From: Lysobacterales bacterium UBA5700
GTDB lineage: Bacteria; Pseudomonadota; Gammaproteobacteria; Xanthomonadales; Xanthomonadaceae
DNA: 14,593 nucleotides
Direction: 5' to 3'
Assembly: GCA_002420085.1 (NCBI GenBank)
Contig: DIHI01000114.1
Coordinates: 1-14,593, forward strand
Positions 6,782 through 14,593 of this stretch are shown in pieces. The notes below the pieces were generated by a model, which saw only the letters and a list, made by a program, of their open reading frames with translations, was not told where the DNA came from and did no database searches. A program made the translations under genes and the position numbers. Within the stretch, counting starts at the first letter, position 1. Each line of letters starts with the position of its first letter.

Positions 6782-8749
6782 TCAGTGGCGGGTCGGGGCG
6801 CGGGCGTAACGGGCCAGCGCCCAGATCGGGAAGTAGGCGCTGTAGCCGTGGTACTTCAGATAGAACACGCGCGGGAAGCCGGGGGCCGTGAACCAGGGCT
6901 CATGCCACAGCCCGTCCTGCTCCTGGTGTTCGACCAGCCAGGCGATCCCGCGCCGCACCGCAACACTGTCGGCACGACCGCAGGCGATCAGGGCCAGCAC
7001 CGCCCAGGCGGTCTGATGGGCAGAACCATCGGCACCGCCGCCGGCCAAGCGGGTGTCGGCGTAGGAATCATTGCTCTCGCCCCAGCCGCCATCGGCCTGC
7101 TGGACGGACTCCAGCCAGTCGGCCGCCCGTTGGATCCACGCCTGGTCCATGGCGATGCCCGCCTGCTCCAGCGCCGACAGCACCGACCAGGTGCCGTAGA
7201 TGTAATTGCTGCCCCAGCGACCGAACCAGGCGCCGCTGGCCTCCTGCTCGGCCTTGAGGTAGTCAAGCACGCGCGACCGCACGGTCGCCTGCTCCGATCG
7301 ATGCAACCGGCCGAGCAGGGCCAGCACGCGAGCACTGACATCGGCGGTCGGTGGATCGAGCAGAGCGCCGTGATCGGCGAACGGGATGTGATTGAGGTAG
7401 TAATAGGTGTTGTCGCTGTCGAAGGCGGCGAAACCGCCATTGCGCGACTGCATGCCGGCCAGCCAGTGGCCGGCCCGACTGACCGCCTCGGCATAGCGCG
7501 CCCGCTCTGGATGCTGGTCCATCGCCCAGGCCACCACGGCGGTATCGTCGAGATCGGGGTAATGCGGATTGGCGTACTGAAAGGCCCAGCCACCGCCTGC
7601 CAGCCCCGGATGGCGATCACGCCAGTCACCAGGTTCATCGGCAACCTGACGCTCGGCCAGCCAGTCGAGGGCCTGGCGGATGGCGGTATCGAGCGCCGGA
7701 TCCTCGACCGCCTGGAGTGCCAGGCAGGCGAGCCCGGTGTCCCAGATCGGCGAAACACAGGGCTGACAATAGGCATAGCCGTCATGTTCGACCAGCAGTT
7801 TGTCGATCGCCCGACGCGCGGTCCGGCGCAGCGGGTGATCGGGCGCATAGCCGAGCAGACGCAAGGCCAGATAGGCATTGACCATCGCCGGGAAGATCGC
7901 GCCCAGACCATCCTCACCATTGAGCCGCTCGACGATCCACTCCTCGGCACGCCCCAGCGCCTGGCGGCGCACGAATCCGGGCACCAATGGCTCAAGCAGG
8001 GTGCGGGCACTGCGCTCCAACCAGAGCAGCCCCTGATTGAGCGGTGAACGAATCGGAAAATAATCGCGCTCCTGCTCGGCAGGCACCGTGAACAACTCGG
8101 CGACATCGACCCCGCGCGGATTGACCGCACGCGGCTTGAACGCCCAGATCACGAACAGCGGCACCATCACCGTGCGCGACCAGTAGGCGACCTTGCCCAG
8201 GTGGAACGGAAACCAGCGTGGCAACAGCAGGATTTCCGGCGGCATGTAGGGCACCGCCCGCCACGGCACCTGCTCGAACATGGCCAGGGCGATGCGGGTG
8301 AAGACATTGGCGCGCGCCGCGCCGCCGCGAGCCAGGATCGCCTCGCGGGCACGGCGCATGTGCGGCGCTTCCGGATCGTCGCCGACCAGCTTGAGCGCGT
8401 AATACGCCTTGATCGTGCAACTGATGTCCATTTCGCCGTCGAAGTACAGCGGCCAGCCACCATCGGCGCCCTGCCGGCTGCGGATGTAGCTGGCCAGCTT
8501 GGCCTCCAGCGCCGGCTCCGGTTCACCGATGAAATGCTTCAGCAGGATGTACTCGGATGGAATCGTGCAATCGGCCTCCAACTCGAAACACCAGTGGCCG
8601 TCCTGGCACTGGCGCGCCAGCAGGGCCGAGACGGCCTGGCGCAGGGCGGTCTCGACCCGCTCGCGCCAGGGCGCTGCAAGTGCGTCCCGACCGTGGGTGT
8701 CGGGTCGAACCGCGTCCATGCCGGCCGGCGTCGATGGTTGATTGATCAT
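6782..8749 (-). CDS. shc (hpnF): Squalene-hopene cyclase
   Basis: This enzyme cyclises squalene to hopene/hopanol at the cytoplasmic membrane, the defining step of hopanoid synthesis. The 655-residue product has the usual length. The catalytic acid motif DLDDTA (DXDD at 399-402) is intact. Repeated QW-type motifs stabilise the alpha-barrels: QCQDGHW (47-53), QGADGGW (93-99), GGGWAFQYAN (385-394), QSRNGGF (434-440), QEASGAW (502-508), QQADGGWGE (550-558) and QEQDGLW (609-615). The C-terminal YLKYHGYSAYFPIWALARY stretch is typical of the bacterial cyclases. The ATG at 8749 is chosen because the family N-terminus begins near here and an AGGA ribosome site lies about 11 nt upstream. The frame stays open upstream but shows no homology. 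It follows sqs after 80 bp and precedes hpnG by 2 bp. Confidence 0.97.
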   Translation of the reverse strand: MINQPSTPAGMDAVRPDTHGRDALAAPWRERVETALRQAVSALLARQCQDGHWCFELEADCTIPSEYILLKHFIGEPEPALEAKLASYIRSRQGADGGWPLYFDGEMDISCTIKAYYALKLVGDDPEAPHMRRAREAILARGGAARANVFTRIALAMFEQVPWRAVPYMPPEILLLPRWFPFHLGKVAYWSRTVMVPLFVIWAFKPRAVNPRGVDVAELFTVPAEQERDYFPIRSPLNQGLLWLERSARTLLEPLVPGFVRRQALGRAEEWIVERLNGEDGLGAIFPAMVNAYLALRLLGYAPDHPLRRTARRAIDKLLVEHDGYAYCQPCVSPIWDTGLACLALQAVEDPALDTAIRQALDWLAERQVADEPGDWRDRHPGLAGGGWAFQYANPHYPDLDDTAVVAWAMDQHPERARYAEAVSRAGHWLAGMQSRNGGFAAFDSDNTYYYLNHIPFADHGALLDPPTADVSARVLALLGRLHRSEQATVRSRVLDYLKAEQEASGAWFGRWGSNYIYGTWSVLSALEQAGIAMDQAWIQRAADWLESVQQADGGWGESNDSYADTRLAGGGADGSAHQTAWAVLALIACGRADSVAVRRGIAWLVEHQEQDGLWHEPWFTAPGFPRVFYLKYHGYSAYFPIWALARYARAPTRH

Positions 8750-8829
8750 GTGTTCGGAATTCCTGGTTGCGTGGCGATCATCGCACTGATGTCGGGTCGA
8801 AGTCGCAGGTGGGCGAAGGGCGAATCGGC

Positions 8830-9945
8830 TCAGCCGGCTCCGACCGTGTCCGGCCAGTCGGACGGCAGCGCAGCACCGTCGATCGCGGTCGAGGGCAGGC
8901 CGCGCGCCAGCCAGCCGCACATGCCCTTGATCAGAGCATTGCTGCGGACTGCGACCGAGGTGGTCGCGACGAACTGTCGGACCCGGGCACGACTGACCTT
9001 GACGTCCTGACCACTGCGGTAGTCCGGTCGCTCGTGGATGTTCTTCAGGGTCATCAGGGCCAGACCGACCGCCCAGATGCAGAAGCGACGAATACCGGTC
9101 TCATTGCGCGGAATCAACTGGGCATAGCGCAAGGCGTTGTCGAGATGACCGTGGGCGACTGCGATCAGCCGGTCCAGCGCCCGCCGGTAACCGGCATCGG
9201 CAGCGCCGGCCTGCAAGGCGGCCAGCGATACCCCCTCACGCTCGAATACGTCGCGCGGCCACCAGCAGACCCCGCGCTGACGGTCGTCCCAGACATCCTT
9301 GAGGATATTGGTCATCTGCAAGCCCTGGCCGAACGACGCCGCCAGGGCCATCAGCTTGCCGCGCCGGGCAGCAATGATCGGACTGTGGGCAGCGAACAGC
9401 TCAGTCAGCATTTCCCCGACCACCCCCGCTACGAAGTAGCAATAGCGGTCGAGATCGGATTGATCGTCCAGCCCGGCCAGGGTCACCGTGCGCTGGTATC
9501 GACCCATGCCGCGACACATGATCGCCACGCATTCGCGGATCGCCCGCCGCTGGTCGGGGGCGAGTGCGAAGGTACACTGCAACACCAGTGGCAACTGGGC
9601 GATCAGCCGACGCTCGGCATCGAGGGTGGCCGAAGTGAAGCGTGGCGCCAGTTCGGCGGCCAACTGCTCGGCATCGTCGGTGCCATCCAGCGCCGCGACC
9701 AGACGGGCATGGCCGGACTCCTTGTCACGCGCGCTCAGTCCCGGTTCGTCCTCAATGGTATCGGCAATCCGGCACAGCAGATAGGCATTGACCACCGCCT
9801 CCCGCAAGCCGTCGGGCAATTGCGGGATGGTCATCGCGAAGGTGCGGGAGACCTCGGGAAGGATCTGCCGTTGAAATTCCAGCGCAGCGGCAATCGGGGC
9901 CTGTCTGTTCGGGCATTCGATGACGCTCTTGAGGGTCGCGCTCAC
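8830..9945 (-). CDS. sqs: Squalene synthase (farnesyl-diphosphate farnesyltransferase, Sqs type)
   Basis: This enzyme condenses two farnesyl diphosphates head to head to squalene, feeding the cyclase encoded next. The 371-residue product has both aspartate-rich motifs that bind diphosphate-Mg: DTIED (62-66) and DVWDD (217-221). SRTFAMTIPQLP (33-44), YCYFVAGVVGEM (168-179) and FGQGLQMTNILKD (205-217) are conserved in the phytoene/squalene synthase family. Length (about 370 rather than 280-300) and the SRTFAMTIP/NAYLLCRIADTIED pattern fit the single-enzyme Sqs type, not HpnC or HpnD. No hpnE-like oxidase lies nearby, which agrees. The start is GTG at 9943-9945, with an AAGGAGA ribosome site 9 nt upstream; a longer frame upstream to 10179 lacks homology. 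It is the first gene of the hopanoid run. The alternative is a phytoene/dehydrosqualene synthase, which the neighbouring shc argues against. Confidence 0.93.
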   Translation of the reverse strand: MSATLKSVIECPNRQAPIAAALEFQRQILPEVSRTFAMTIPQLPDGLREAVVNAYLLCRIADTIEDEPGLSARDKESGHARLVAALDGTDDAEQLAAELAPRFTSATLDAERRLIAQLPLVLQCTFALAPDQRRAIRECVAIMCRGMGRYQRTVTLAGLDDQSDLDRYCYFVAGVVGEMLTELFAAHSPIIAARRGKLMALAASFGQGLQMTNILKDVWDDRQRGVCWWPRDVFEREGVSLAALQAGAADAGYRRALDRLIAVAHGHLDNALRYAQLIPRNETGIRRFCIWAVGLALMTLKNIHERPDYRSGQDVKVSRARVRQFVATTSVAVRSNALIKGMCGWLARGLPSTAIDGAALPSDWPDTVGAG

Positions 9946-9954
9946 CGGGTCCGT

Positions 9955-9961
9955 TCTCCTT
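9955..9961 (-). promoter_or_regulatory. Ribosome binding site fixing the sqs GTG start
   Basis: AAGGAGA on the minus strand lies 9 nt before the GTG at 9945. It is the strongest Shine-Dalgarno sequence in the hopanoid run and supports the GTG start over the long open extension upstream. Confidence 0.75.
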
Positions 9962-10297
9962 GATATTTTTCTTCGCCGATCGAAACGACCGGGCCTTGAT
10001 GGTCTGGCAGTCTGTCGAACACGACCCATCCGGGCATTGCTCGCGCCTCGGGTCCGACACCGGCTCCGGGCACGTTCGGTCAGCGTCCGGCGACCCATTT
10101 GGACGGCACCCGGTCGCAATCGGTCGAACACGCGACCGGTCAACCGAACTGCCATCCCAGGGCGCCCGACAGGCCACAATCGGCCGCCGCCAAAACCACT
10201 CGCCAGATGATCCGGATGATCGATGACAGTCGCTTGGCGGTCCGACCGGGCCGCGCGCTGGTCGATCAGACCGGGTCGCTGGCGTTTGGTTCACGCT

Positions 10298-10317
10298 ATT
10301 TTCACCGATTTTCGCCG
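10298..10317. repeat. Tandem 10-bp direct repeat in the divergent promoter region
   Basis: ATTTTCACCG (10298-10307) is followed directly by ATTTTCGCCG (10308-10317), nine of ten positions identical, so the units recur at about one helical turn. The location in the divergent regulatory region suggests a protein-binding site, but two copies only could be chance. Confidence 0.4.
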
Positions 10318-10341
10318 GTTATCGATAGTTTGATCACCCCG

Positions 10342-10371
10342 GCGACAGTTTCACTGGAAACCGTCGATAAT
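10342..10371 (+). promoter_or_regulatory. Candidate promoter of the lipoprotein gene
   Basis: GCGACA (10342-10347, matching TTGACA at four positions) and GATAAT (10366-10371, five of six matches to TATAAT) are separated by 18 bp. Transcription would begin near 10378, about 46 nt before the ATG at 10424 (or about 16 nt before the alternative GTG at 10394). The spacer is almost entirely occupied by the inverted repeat at 10343-10366. Confidence 0.45.
10343..10366. repeat. Near-perfect 10-bp inverted repeat (operator-like)
   Basis: The arms CGACAGTTTC (10343-10352) and GAAACCGTCG (10357-10366) are complementary at nine of ten positions around the 4-bp loop ACTG. The repeat spans from the -35 to the first base of the -10 of the candidate promoter. 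There is no T-tract, and it lies upstream of the expected transcript start, so an operator is more likely than a terminator. Confidence 0.55.
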
Positions 10372-10423
10372 TTCCGGACCCGAGTACCGTCCAGTGAGCG
10401 CCGCCCAGTCAGCCGTACCGTCG

Positions 10424-10861
10424 ATGAACCACCCCCGACATCGCCCCACCCTGCCCGTGCTGGTCGCACTCGTGCCGACCCTGTTCGCGATCGGCTGCGG
10501 CACCCTGGTGATCAATCAGCCGCGTGGCCCCGACATCGAGTACATGGGCCGTGCCGAGTTCCGCGACTACAGCGAGCAGGTCTTTCGCCACGGCAATCGG
10601 GTCCAGACCGAATTCATGCTGCGCCTGCCCGACCTCGAACTGGAGCAGCCGCGCGCCTTCCGCCGCCTCAGTCGCGCCGAAGCAGCGATGCAGCGCGCCT
10701 GCGAGCCACTCAATGCCGCCGTCGCAGCCCATCTCGACGGTAGCGAATTCGGCTTCTTCCGGCGATTGAGGCTGCCGCTCGACGTGACCGACTGCGAACG
10801 CAAGACCCTGCGTGCCGAGGCCCTGCTCGATGCGCTCGCCCCGGACCCGGCGATGCCCTGA
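10424..10861 (+). CDS. Unrecognised small lipoprotein, divergent from the hopanoid genes
   Basis: I do not recognise the family. From the ATG at 10424 the product has 145 residues: a basic N-terminus (NHPRHR), a hydrophobic core (about 9-23) and a lipobox-like FAIGC with Cys25, so export and lipid attachment are likely. The residue after the Cys is Gly, compatible with outer-membrane sorting. The mature part is soluble and rich in Arg/Leu/Ala, and has two further cysteines (Cys93 in RACEPLN and Cys124 in VTDCERKT) that could form a disulfide. A GTG 30 nt upstream (10394) in the same frame is an alternative start. I prefer the ATG because it places a normal-length signal peptide at the N-terminus; neither start has a clear ribosome site. 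It is transcribed away from sqs under a candidate promoter at 10342-10371. A link to envelope or hopanoid biology is only inference from position. Confidence 0.7.
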   Translation: MNHPRHRPTLPVLVALVPTLFAIGCGTLVINQPRGPDIEYMGRAEFRDYSEQVFRHGNRVQTEFMLRLPDLELEQPRAFRRLSRAEAAMQRACEPLNAAVAAHLDGSEFGFFRRLRLPLDVTDCERKTLRAEALLDALAPDPAMP

Positions 10862-10873
10862 ACGGACACCGGT

Positions 10874-10887
10874 CAGGGCGTACCCTG
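10874..10887. terminator. Short hairpin between convergent genes (possible bidirectional terminator)
   Basis: CAGGG (10874-10878) and CCCTG (10883-10887) pair around CGTA in the 34-bp gap between the lipoprotein stop and the MFS stop. The position is right for a shared terminator. The stem is short and there is no T-tract on either strand, so function is doubtful. Confidence 0.25.
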
Positions 10888-10895
10888 CCATGCCC

Positions 10896-12098
10896 TCAAT
10901 CGCCGATCCGTGGACCACCGAACCGCCACAACGCCAGCGCCGACAGCGACAACACCGCCGACGCCATCGCCAGCGCCAGGGGCGAGTGATCGACCTGGGC
11001 CGCCAGCACGCCAGCCACCAGGGCATTGAAACCGAGGCTGATGAACGCCTGCATGCTCGATGCCGCGCCGCGCTGACGCGGGTACATGTCGAGCATCGCC
11101 AGGGTCAGCACCGGGAACACCAGGGCGACACCGAATGCATTGACCATCATCGGAACCACCGCCCACGGCACCCGAGGCGGCTCCAGCCACAAGTTGTAGG
11201 TCAGATTGAGCACCATCGACAGGGCGCAGACCATGAAACCGAGGGTGGCGATCCGCGACCCCGGCAAGCGCCCGGCCAGACGCCCCGAGGTGAAGGCACC
11301 GAGCATCATGCCGCTGATGGTCGGGATGAAGTACCAGCCGAAGCTGCGTGCATCGAGCCCGAGATGGTCGATCACGAAGGCCGGTGTCGAGCTGATATAT
11401 AGAAACAGGCTGGCGAAGTTGAGGGTGGTGATCGCCGCCAGCCGCATGAAACCGGGATTGCCGAGCATGGCCCGCTTGGTACGCCACAACCCGGCGGCAC
11501 TGAAGCCGACCCGGGCCTCACGCGGATGGGTCTCGGGCAGTGCCAACGCCACCGCCGCCAGCATCAGCAGACCGAATCCGAGCAGCAGCCAGAAGATCGA
11601 TCGCCAGTGCGCGTAGGTCACCAGCCAGCCGCCGATGATCGGTGCCAGGGCGGGCGCAAGTCCGAAGATCATGCTGACCTGGCTCATCAACCGCTGCGCA
11701 TGTTCGCCTTGCAGCAGATCGCGGATGACCGCCCGACCGACGATGATGCCGACCCCGGCCGATACCCCCTGCAAGGCACGAAACACCAGCAGCCAGGTGT
11801 AGTCCGGTGCCAGGGCACAGCCGATCGAAGCCAGCGCAAACAGCGCCAGACCGGTCAGCAGCACCGGACGGCGACCGATGGCATCCGAGATCGGCCCATG
11901 GAACAGGCTCATCGCCGCGTAGGCGGCCATGTAGACACTGATGACCTGATTCATCGCCGCACGATCGACGCCCAACTCGACCGCCATCACCGGAAACGCC
12001 GGGAACATGGTGTCGATCGAGAACGCGCCGAACATCGCCAGCGCGCCGAGCAGGGCAGTCAGGCGGCCCCTGGATGGAATATGCGGCGCTCGGGTCAT
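10896..12098 (-). CDS. Bcr/CflA-family MFS multidrug efflux transporter
   Basis: This is a 400-residue, 12-TM major facilitator superfamily proton-driven exporter of the inner membrane. Signatures of the Bcr/CflA (DHA1) group are [13 protein letters not shown] (27-39), the motif A loop [16 protein letters not shown] (68-83), the TM4 region [23 protein letters not shown] (106-128) and the antiporter motif C-like [14 protein letters not shown] (146-159). The substrate cannot be read from the sequence; relatives export drugs such as bicyclomycin or chloramphenicol, or sulfur compounds. The ATG at 12098 is preferred: a GGAG ribosome site lies 9 nt upstream, and the open extension to 12278 has no homology. 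It is transcribed away from parC and converges on the lipoprotein gene, so it is probably a single-gene unit. No local regulator gene is present. Confidence 0.9.
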   Translation of the reverse strand: MTRAPHIPSRGRLTALLGALAMFGAFSIDTMFPAFPVMAVELGVDRAAMNQVISVYMAAYAAMSLFHGPISDAIGRRPVLLTGLALFALASIGCALAPDYTWLLVFRALQGVSAGVGIIVGRAVIRDLLQGEHAQRLMSQVSMIFGLAPALAPIIGGWLVTYAHWRSIFWLLLGFGLLMLAAVALALPETHPREARVGFSAAGLWRTKRAMLGNPGFMRLAAITTLNFASLFLYISSTPAFVIDHLGLDARSFGWYFIPTISGMMLGAFTSGRLAGRLPGSRIATLGFMVCALSMVLNLTYNLWLEPPRVPWAVVPMMVNAFGVALVFPVLTLAMLDMYPRQRGAASSMQAFISLGFNALVAGVLAAQVDHSPLALAMASAVLSLSALALWRFGGPRIGD

Positions 12099-12268
12099 CG
12101 CACGATGCTCCAGGCAACCACAGCGTGGCCAGTACCAGCGCCGGTGCTGCGCTGGATCGGGCCAGCCGGCGCGATCACGACGCGACCATCGGCCCATGTG
12201 CGACCCTGGTGAGGGCGCAACGCGAAGCTCGAAAGGACGATCACAGACATGTCGGGCACCGATGGATG

Positions 12269-12297
12269 CCGGCAGCATAGCAGCACGGCGCTACAAT
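12269..12297 (+). promoter_or_regulatory. Candidate parC promoter
   Basis: TACAAT (12292-12297, five of six matches to the -10 consensus) has CCGGCA (12269-12274, three matches) 17 bp upstream. A start near 12304 would give a leader of about 30 nt before the ATG at 12334. The -10 is good and the -35 weak. The rest of the 235-bp gap between the MFS gene and parC shows no other clear element. Confidence 0.4.
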
Positions 12298-12333
12298 GCC
12301 CGGCCCTGTTGGCAGCACACGATCCTACCGGCC

Positions 12334-14580
12334 ATGACCGACCTTGCCCGCCCCAGTTTCCACGGCTTCGAGCAGATTCCGCTGCGCGAGTATGCCGAAC
12401 GCGCCTATCTCGATTATTCGATGTACGTGGTGCTCGATCGTGCCCTGCCGTTCATCGGTGACGGTCTGAAACCAGTCCAGCGGCGGATCATCTATGCGAT
12501 GAGCGAACTGGGCCTGGGGGCTGCCGCCAAACCCAAGAAATCGGCCCGCACGGTCGGCGATGTGATCGGCAAGTTCCACCCGCACGGCGATTCGGCCTGT
12601 TACGAGGCCCTGGTGCTGATGGCACAGCCGTTTTCCTATCGCTACCCACTGATCGATGGCCAGGGCAACTTCGGTTCGCCGGACGATCCGAAATCGTTCG
12701 CCGCGATGCGCTACACCGAATCGAAGCTGACCCCGTTCGCCGAACTGCTGCTGTCCGAGCTTGGCCAGGGCACGGTCGATTGGACCGCCAACTTCGATGG
12801 CACCCTGGAGGAACCCACCTGGATGCCGGCCCGGATTCCCCATCTGCTGCTCAACGGCACCACCGGCATCGCGGTCGGCATGGCCACCGATGTGCCGCCG
12901 CACAATCTCCGGGAAGTCGTCGCCGCCTGCGTCCATCTGCTCGACCAGCCCGACGCCGAGATCGCCGATCTGTGCCAGCACCTGCGCGGCCCGGACTTCC
13001 CGACCGCCGCCGAGATCATCACCCCGCGCAGCGACCTGCTGGCGATGTACCGAACCGGCGTCGGCAGTGTCCGTGCCCGCGCCACCTGGGTGCGTGAGGG
13101 CCACACCATCGTCATCACCGCCCTGCCCTACCAGGTCAGCCCGAGCAAGGTGCTGGAACAGATCGACCAGCAGCGACAGGCCAAGAAGCTGCCCTGGCTG
13201 GAAGACCTGCGCGACGAATCCGACCACGAGACCCCGGTCCGGCTGGTGCTGATCCCGCGCTCGAACCGGATCGACTACGACGGCCTGATGAGTCATCTGC
13301 TGGCCACCACCGACCTCGAAAAGAGCTATCGGATCAATTTCAACATCATCGGCCTCGACGGCCGACCGCAGGTGAAGAACCTCAAGGCCCTGCTGTCGGA
13401 GTGGCTGGTGTTCCGTACCAATACCGTCACCCGTCGCCTGCGCCACCGGCTGGACCGGGTGGAACGGCGGATGCATCTGCTCGATGGCCTGCTGATCGCC
13501 TTCCTCAACATCGACGAAGTCATCCGCATCATCCGCAGCGAGGACGAACCCAAGCCGGTCCTGATGGCGCGCTTCGAGTTGAGCGAGGTGCAGGCCGACT
13601 ACGTGCTGGAAACCCGACTGCGGCAACTCGCGCGCCTCGAAGAAATGAAGATTCGCGGCGAACAGGACGCCCTGGCCGCCGAACGCAAGACCCTGATCGC
13701 GACACTCGGCTCGGACGCCCGCCTGAAGAAACTGATCCGCGACGAACTGCTGGCCGACGCCGCCAAGTACGGCGATGACCGACGCTCGCCCCTGGTCGAG
13801 CGCGATGCCGCCCGAGCCCTCTCGGAGACCGATCTGGTCGCCAGCGAACCGATCACCGTCGTCCTGTCGCAGAAGGGCTGGGCGCGTGCCGCCAAGGGAC
13901 ACGAAGTCGATGCGGCCGCCCTGTCCTATCGCGAGGGCGATCGCCTGCTGGCCGCCGTGCGCGGCCGCAGCACCCAACAGGCGGCCTTCCTCGACAGCAC
14001 CGGACGAGCCTACTCGACTCCGGCCCATAGCCTGCCCTCGGCCCGTGGCAATGGCGAGCCATTGACCGGGCGATTCTCGCCACCTGCCGGCAGTCGGTTC
14101 GTCGGCGCCGCGATCGGTGAACCCGACCAGCGCTTCCTGCTGGCCGGCAACCACGGTTACGGCTTCGTCACTCGGTTCGAGAACTTCATCGGCCGCAACA
14201 AGGCCGGCAAGGCCCTGCTCAACCCGGGCGAGGGTGACGCGCTGCGACCGACCCTGATCGAGGATCCCGCCCGCGACTGGGTGGTCGCCGTGACCACCGC
14301 CGGCCATCTGCTGGCATTCCCGGTTGCCGAACTGCCGGAACTCGATCGCGGCAAGGGCAACAAGATCATCCAGATTCCTCCCGCTCGACTGAAATCCGGC
14401 GACGAGACCGTGATTGCCGTGGCCGCCGTGCGCGAAGGCGGCGAGGTCACCCTGTTCTGTGGCGGTCGCAAGATGACCCTGCACTGGCGTGACCTGCGCA
14501 ACTATCGCGGTGCCCGCGCCACGCGCGGCAGCCTGCTGCCACGCGGCCTGCAACGGGTGGATGACATCGAGGCCGGCTGA
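12334..14580 (+). CDS. parC: DNA topoisomerase IV subunit A
   Basis: ParC is the DNA-breaking subunit of topoisomerase IV, which with ParE decatenates daughter chromosomes. The 748-residue product is close to the 752 of the E. coli protein and complete. The winged-helix/tower breakage-reunion domain occupies about 1-480, with the active-site Tyr127 next to Arg126 in AAMRYTE. The quinolone-determining region [10 protein letters not shown] has Ser87 and Glu91, equivalent to E. coli Ser80 and Glu84, the unmutated, quinolone-sensitive state. The [18 protein letters not shown] segment (about 177-194) is highly conserved in type IIA enzymes. The C-terminal beta-pinwheel (about 500-745) is of the ParC type and I see no canonical GyrA box. 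The ATG at 12334 matches the family N-terminus ([22 protein letters not shown]); the ribosome site is weak. GyrA is the alternative, but the length and motifs fit ParC. No parE is visible. Confidence 0.96.
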   Translation: MTDLARPSFHGFEQIPLREYAERAYLDYSMYVVLDRALPFIGDGLKPVQRRIIYAMSELGLGAAAKPKKSARTVGDVIGKFHPHGDSACYEALVLMAQPFSYRYPLIDGQGNFGSPDDPKSFAAMRYTESKLTPFAELLLSELGQGTVDWTANFDGTLEEPTWMPARIPHLLLNGTTGIAVGMATDVPPHNLREVVAACVHLLDQPDAEIADLCQHLRGPDFPTAAEIITPRSDLLAMYRTGVGSVRARATWVREGHTIVITALPYQVSPSKVLEQIDQQRQAKKLPWLEDLRDESDHETPVRLVLIPRSNRIDYDGLMSHLLATTDLEKSYRINFNIIGLDGRPQVKNLKALLSEWLVFRTNTVTRRLRHRLDRVERRMHLLDGLLIAFLNIDEVIRIIRSEDEPKPVLMARFELSEVQADYVLETRLRQLARLEEMKIRGEQDALAAERKTLIATLGSDARLKKLIRDELLADAAKYGDDRRSPLVERDAARALSETDLVASEPITVVLSQKGWARAAKGHEVDAAALSYREGDRLLAAVRGRSTQQAAFLDSTGRAYSTPAHSLPSARGNGEPLTGRFSPPAGSRFVGAAIGEPDQRFLLAGNHGYGFVTRFENFIGRNKAGKALLNPGEGDALRPTLIEDPARDWVVAVTTAGHLLAFPVAELPELDRGKGNKIIQIPPARLKSGDETVIAVAAVREGGEVTLFCGGRKMTLHWRDLRNYRGARATRGSLLPRGLQRVDDIEAG

Positions 14581-14593
14581 GCCGTGGCGGGGA

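Larger units (their letters stand above)
9946..10423. other. 478-bp divergent intergenic region between sqs and the lipoprotein gene
   Basis: I see no credible gene here. The open frames that cross it are arginine/proline-rich and resemble no family. The left two thirds are GC-rich. About 10285-10380 is clearly richer in A/T and contains a tandem 10-bp repeat (10298-10317), a TATCGATA palindrome near 10320-10327, a near-perfect inverted repeat (10343-10366) and a candidate plus-strand promoter. The region should also hold the promoter of the hopanoid genes on the minus strand, but I could not identify a convincing -35/-10 pair for it. Confidence 0.6.

Noticed and set aside
9946..10179. 78-codon upstream extension of the sqs frame
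   Set aside because: The extension is arginine-rich without homology, whereas a strong AAGGAGA ribosome site directly precedes the GTG at 9945, where the family N-terminus begins.
10343..10366. Inverted repeat read as an intrinsic terminator
   Set aside because: There is no T-tract on either side and it lies upstream of, not after, a gene on the plus strand; on the minus strand it is in front of sqs. An operator is the better reading.
12099..12278. 60-codon upstream extension of the MFS frame
   Set aside because: The sequence before the ATG at 12098 is not membrane-like, and a GGAG ribosome site precedes that ATG at normal spacing.
12007..12333. 109-codon upstream extension of the parC frame
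   Set aside because: It overlaps the MFS gene on the other strand and has no ParC similarity; the conserved ParC N-terminus begins at 12334.
12325..14553. Long open frame (742 codons) on the minus strand antisense to parC
   Set aside because: The composition is biased and no family is recognised; the opposite strand encodes an unmistakable, complete ParC.
1..14593. CRISPR arrays, tRNA or rRNA genes, insertion sequences, phage or toxin-antitoxin genes
   Set aside because: I saw no regularly spaced repeats, cloverleaf-like segments, terminal inverted repeats with transposase, or small paired genes; the coding content is continuous housekeeping and hopanoid genes.

Overview
The window is GC-rich chromosomal DNA that looks gammaproteobacterial. 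The ParC protein is close to the enterobacterial type, the order carA-carB is the usual one, and hopanoids are made through a single long squalene synthase instead of the three-enzyme HpnC/HpnD/HpnE route. I cannot name the genus from the sequence alone. The gene order is compact and there are no insertion sequences, tRNAs, rRNAs, CRISPR arrays or obvious phage genes.

Layout. On the minus strand, reading from about 9945 down to 1, lies a hopanoid cluster: squalene synthase (sqs), squalene-hopene cyclase (shc/hpnF), the adenosylhopane-processing nucleosidase-like hpnG, the periplasmic MlaC-like hpnM, the RND/MMPL exporter hpnN and the membrane protein hpnL. It is followed by carA and the first part of carB (cut by the window edge), the two subunits of carbamoyl phosphate synthetase. 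On the plus strand, divergent from the hopanoid cluster, is a small unrecognised lipoprotein gene (10424-10861). It converges on a minus-strand Bcr/CflA-type MFS efflux gene (10896-12098). The MFS gene is in turn divergent from parC (12334-14580), topoisomerase IV subunit A, which is complete.

How the genes work together. Sqs joins two farnesyl diphosphates to squalene, Shc cyclises squalene to hopene/hopanol, and HpnG acts on the side chain of extended hopanoids. HpnM and HpnN are the probable periplasmic carrier and inner-membrane exporter that move hopanoids toward the outer membrane; HpnL is a membrane protein of the same clusters with no firm role. Close spacing (shc-hpnG 2 bp, hpnM/hpnN overlap of 17 nt, hpnN/hpnL ATGA overlap) supports co-transcription and translational coupling. 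The genes hpnH (needed to make adenosylhopane, the substrate of HpnG) and hpnE are not in the window.

The most interesting non-coding stretch is the 478-bp gap between sqs and the lipoprotein gene. Its right side is AT-rich and holds a tandem 10-bp repeat, and a near-perfect 10-bp inverted repeat sits in the spacer of a candidate promoter for the lipoprotein gene. I did not find a clearly new multi-gene system. The main candidates for novelty are this regulatory region and the uncharacterised lipoprotein.
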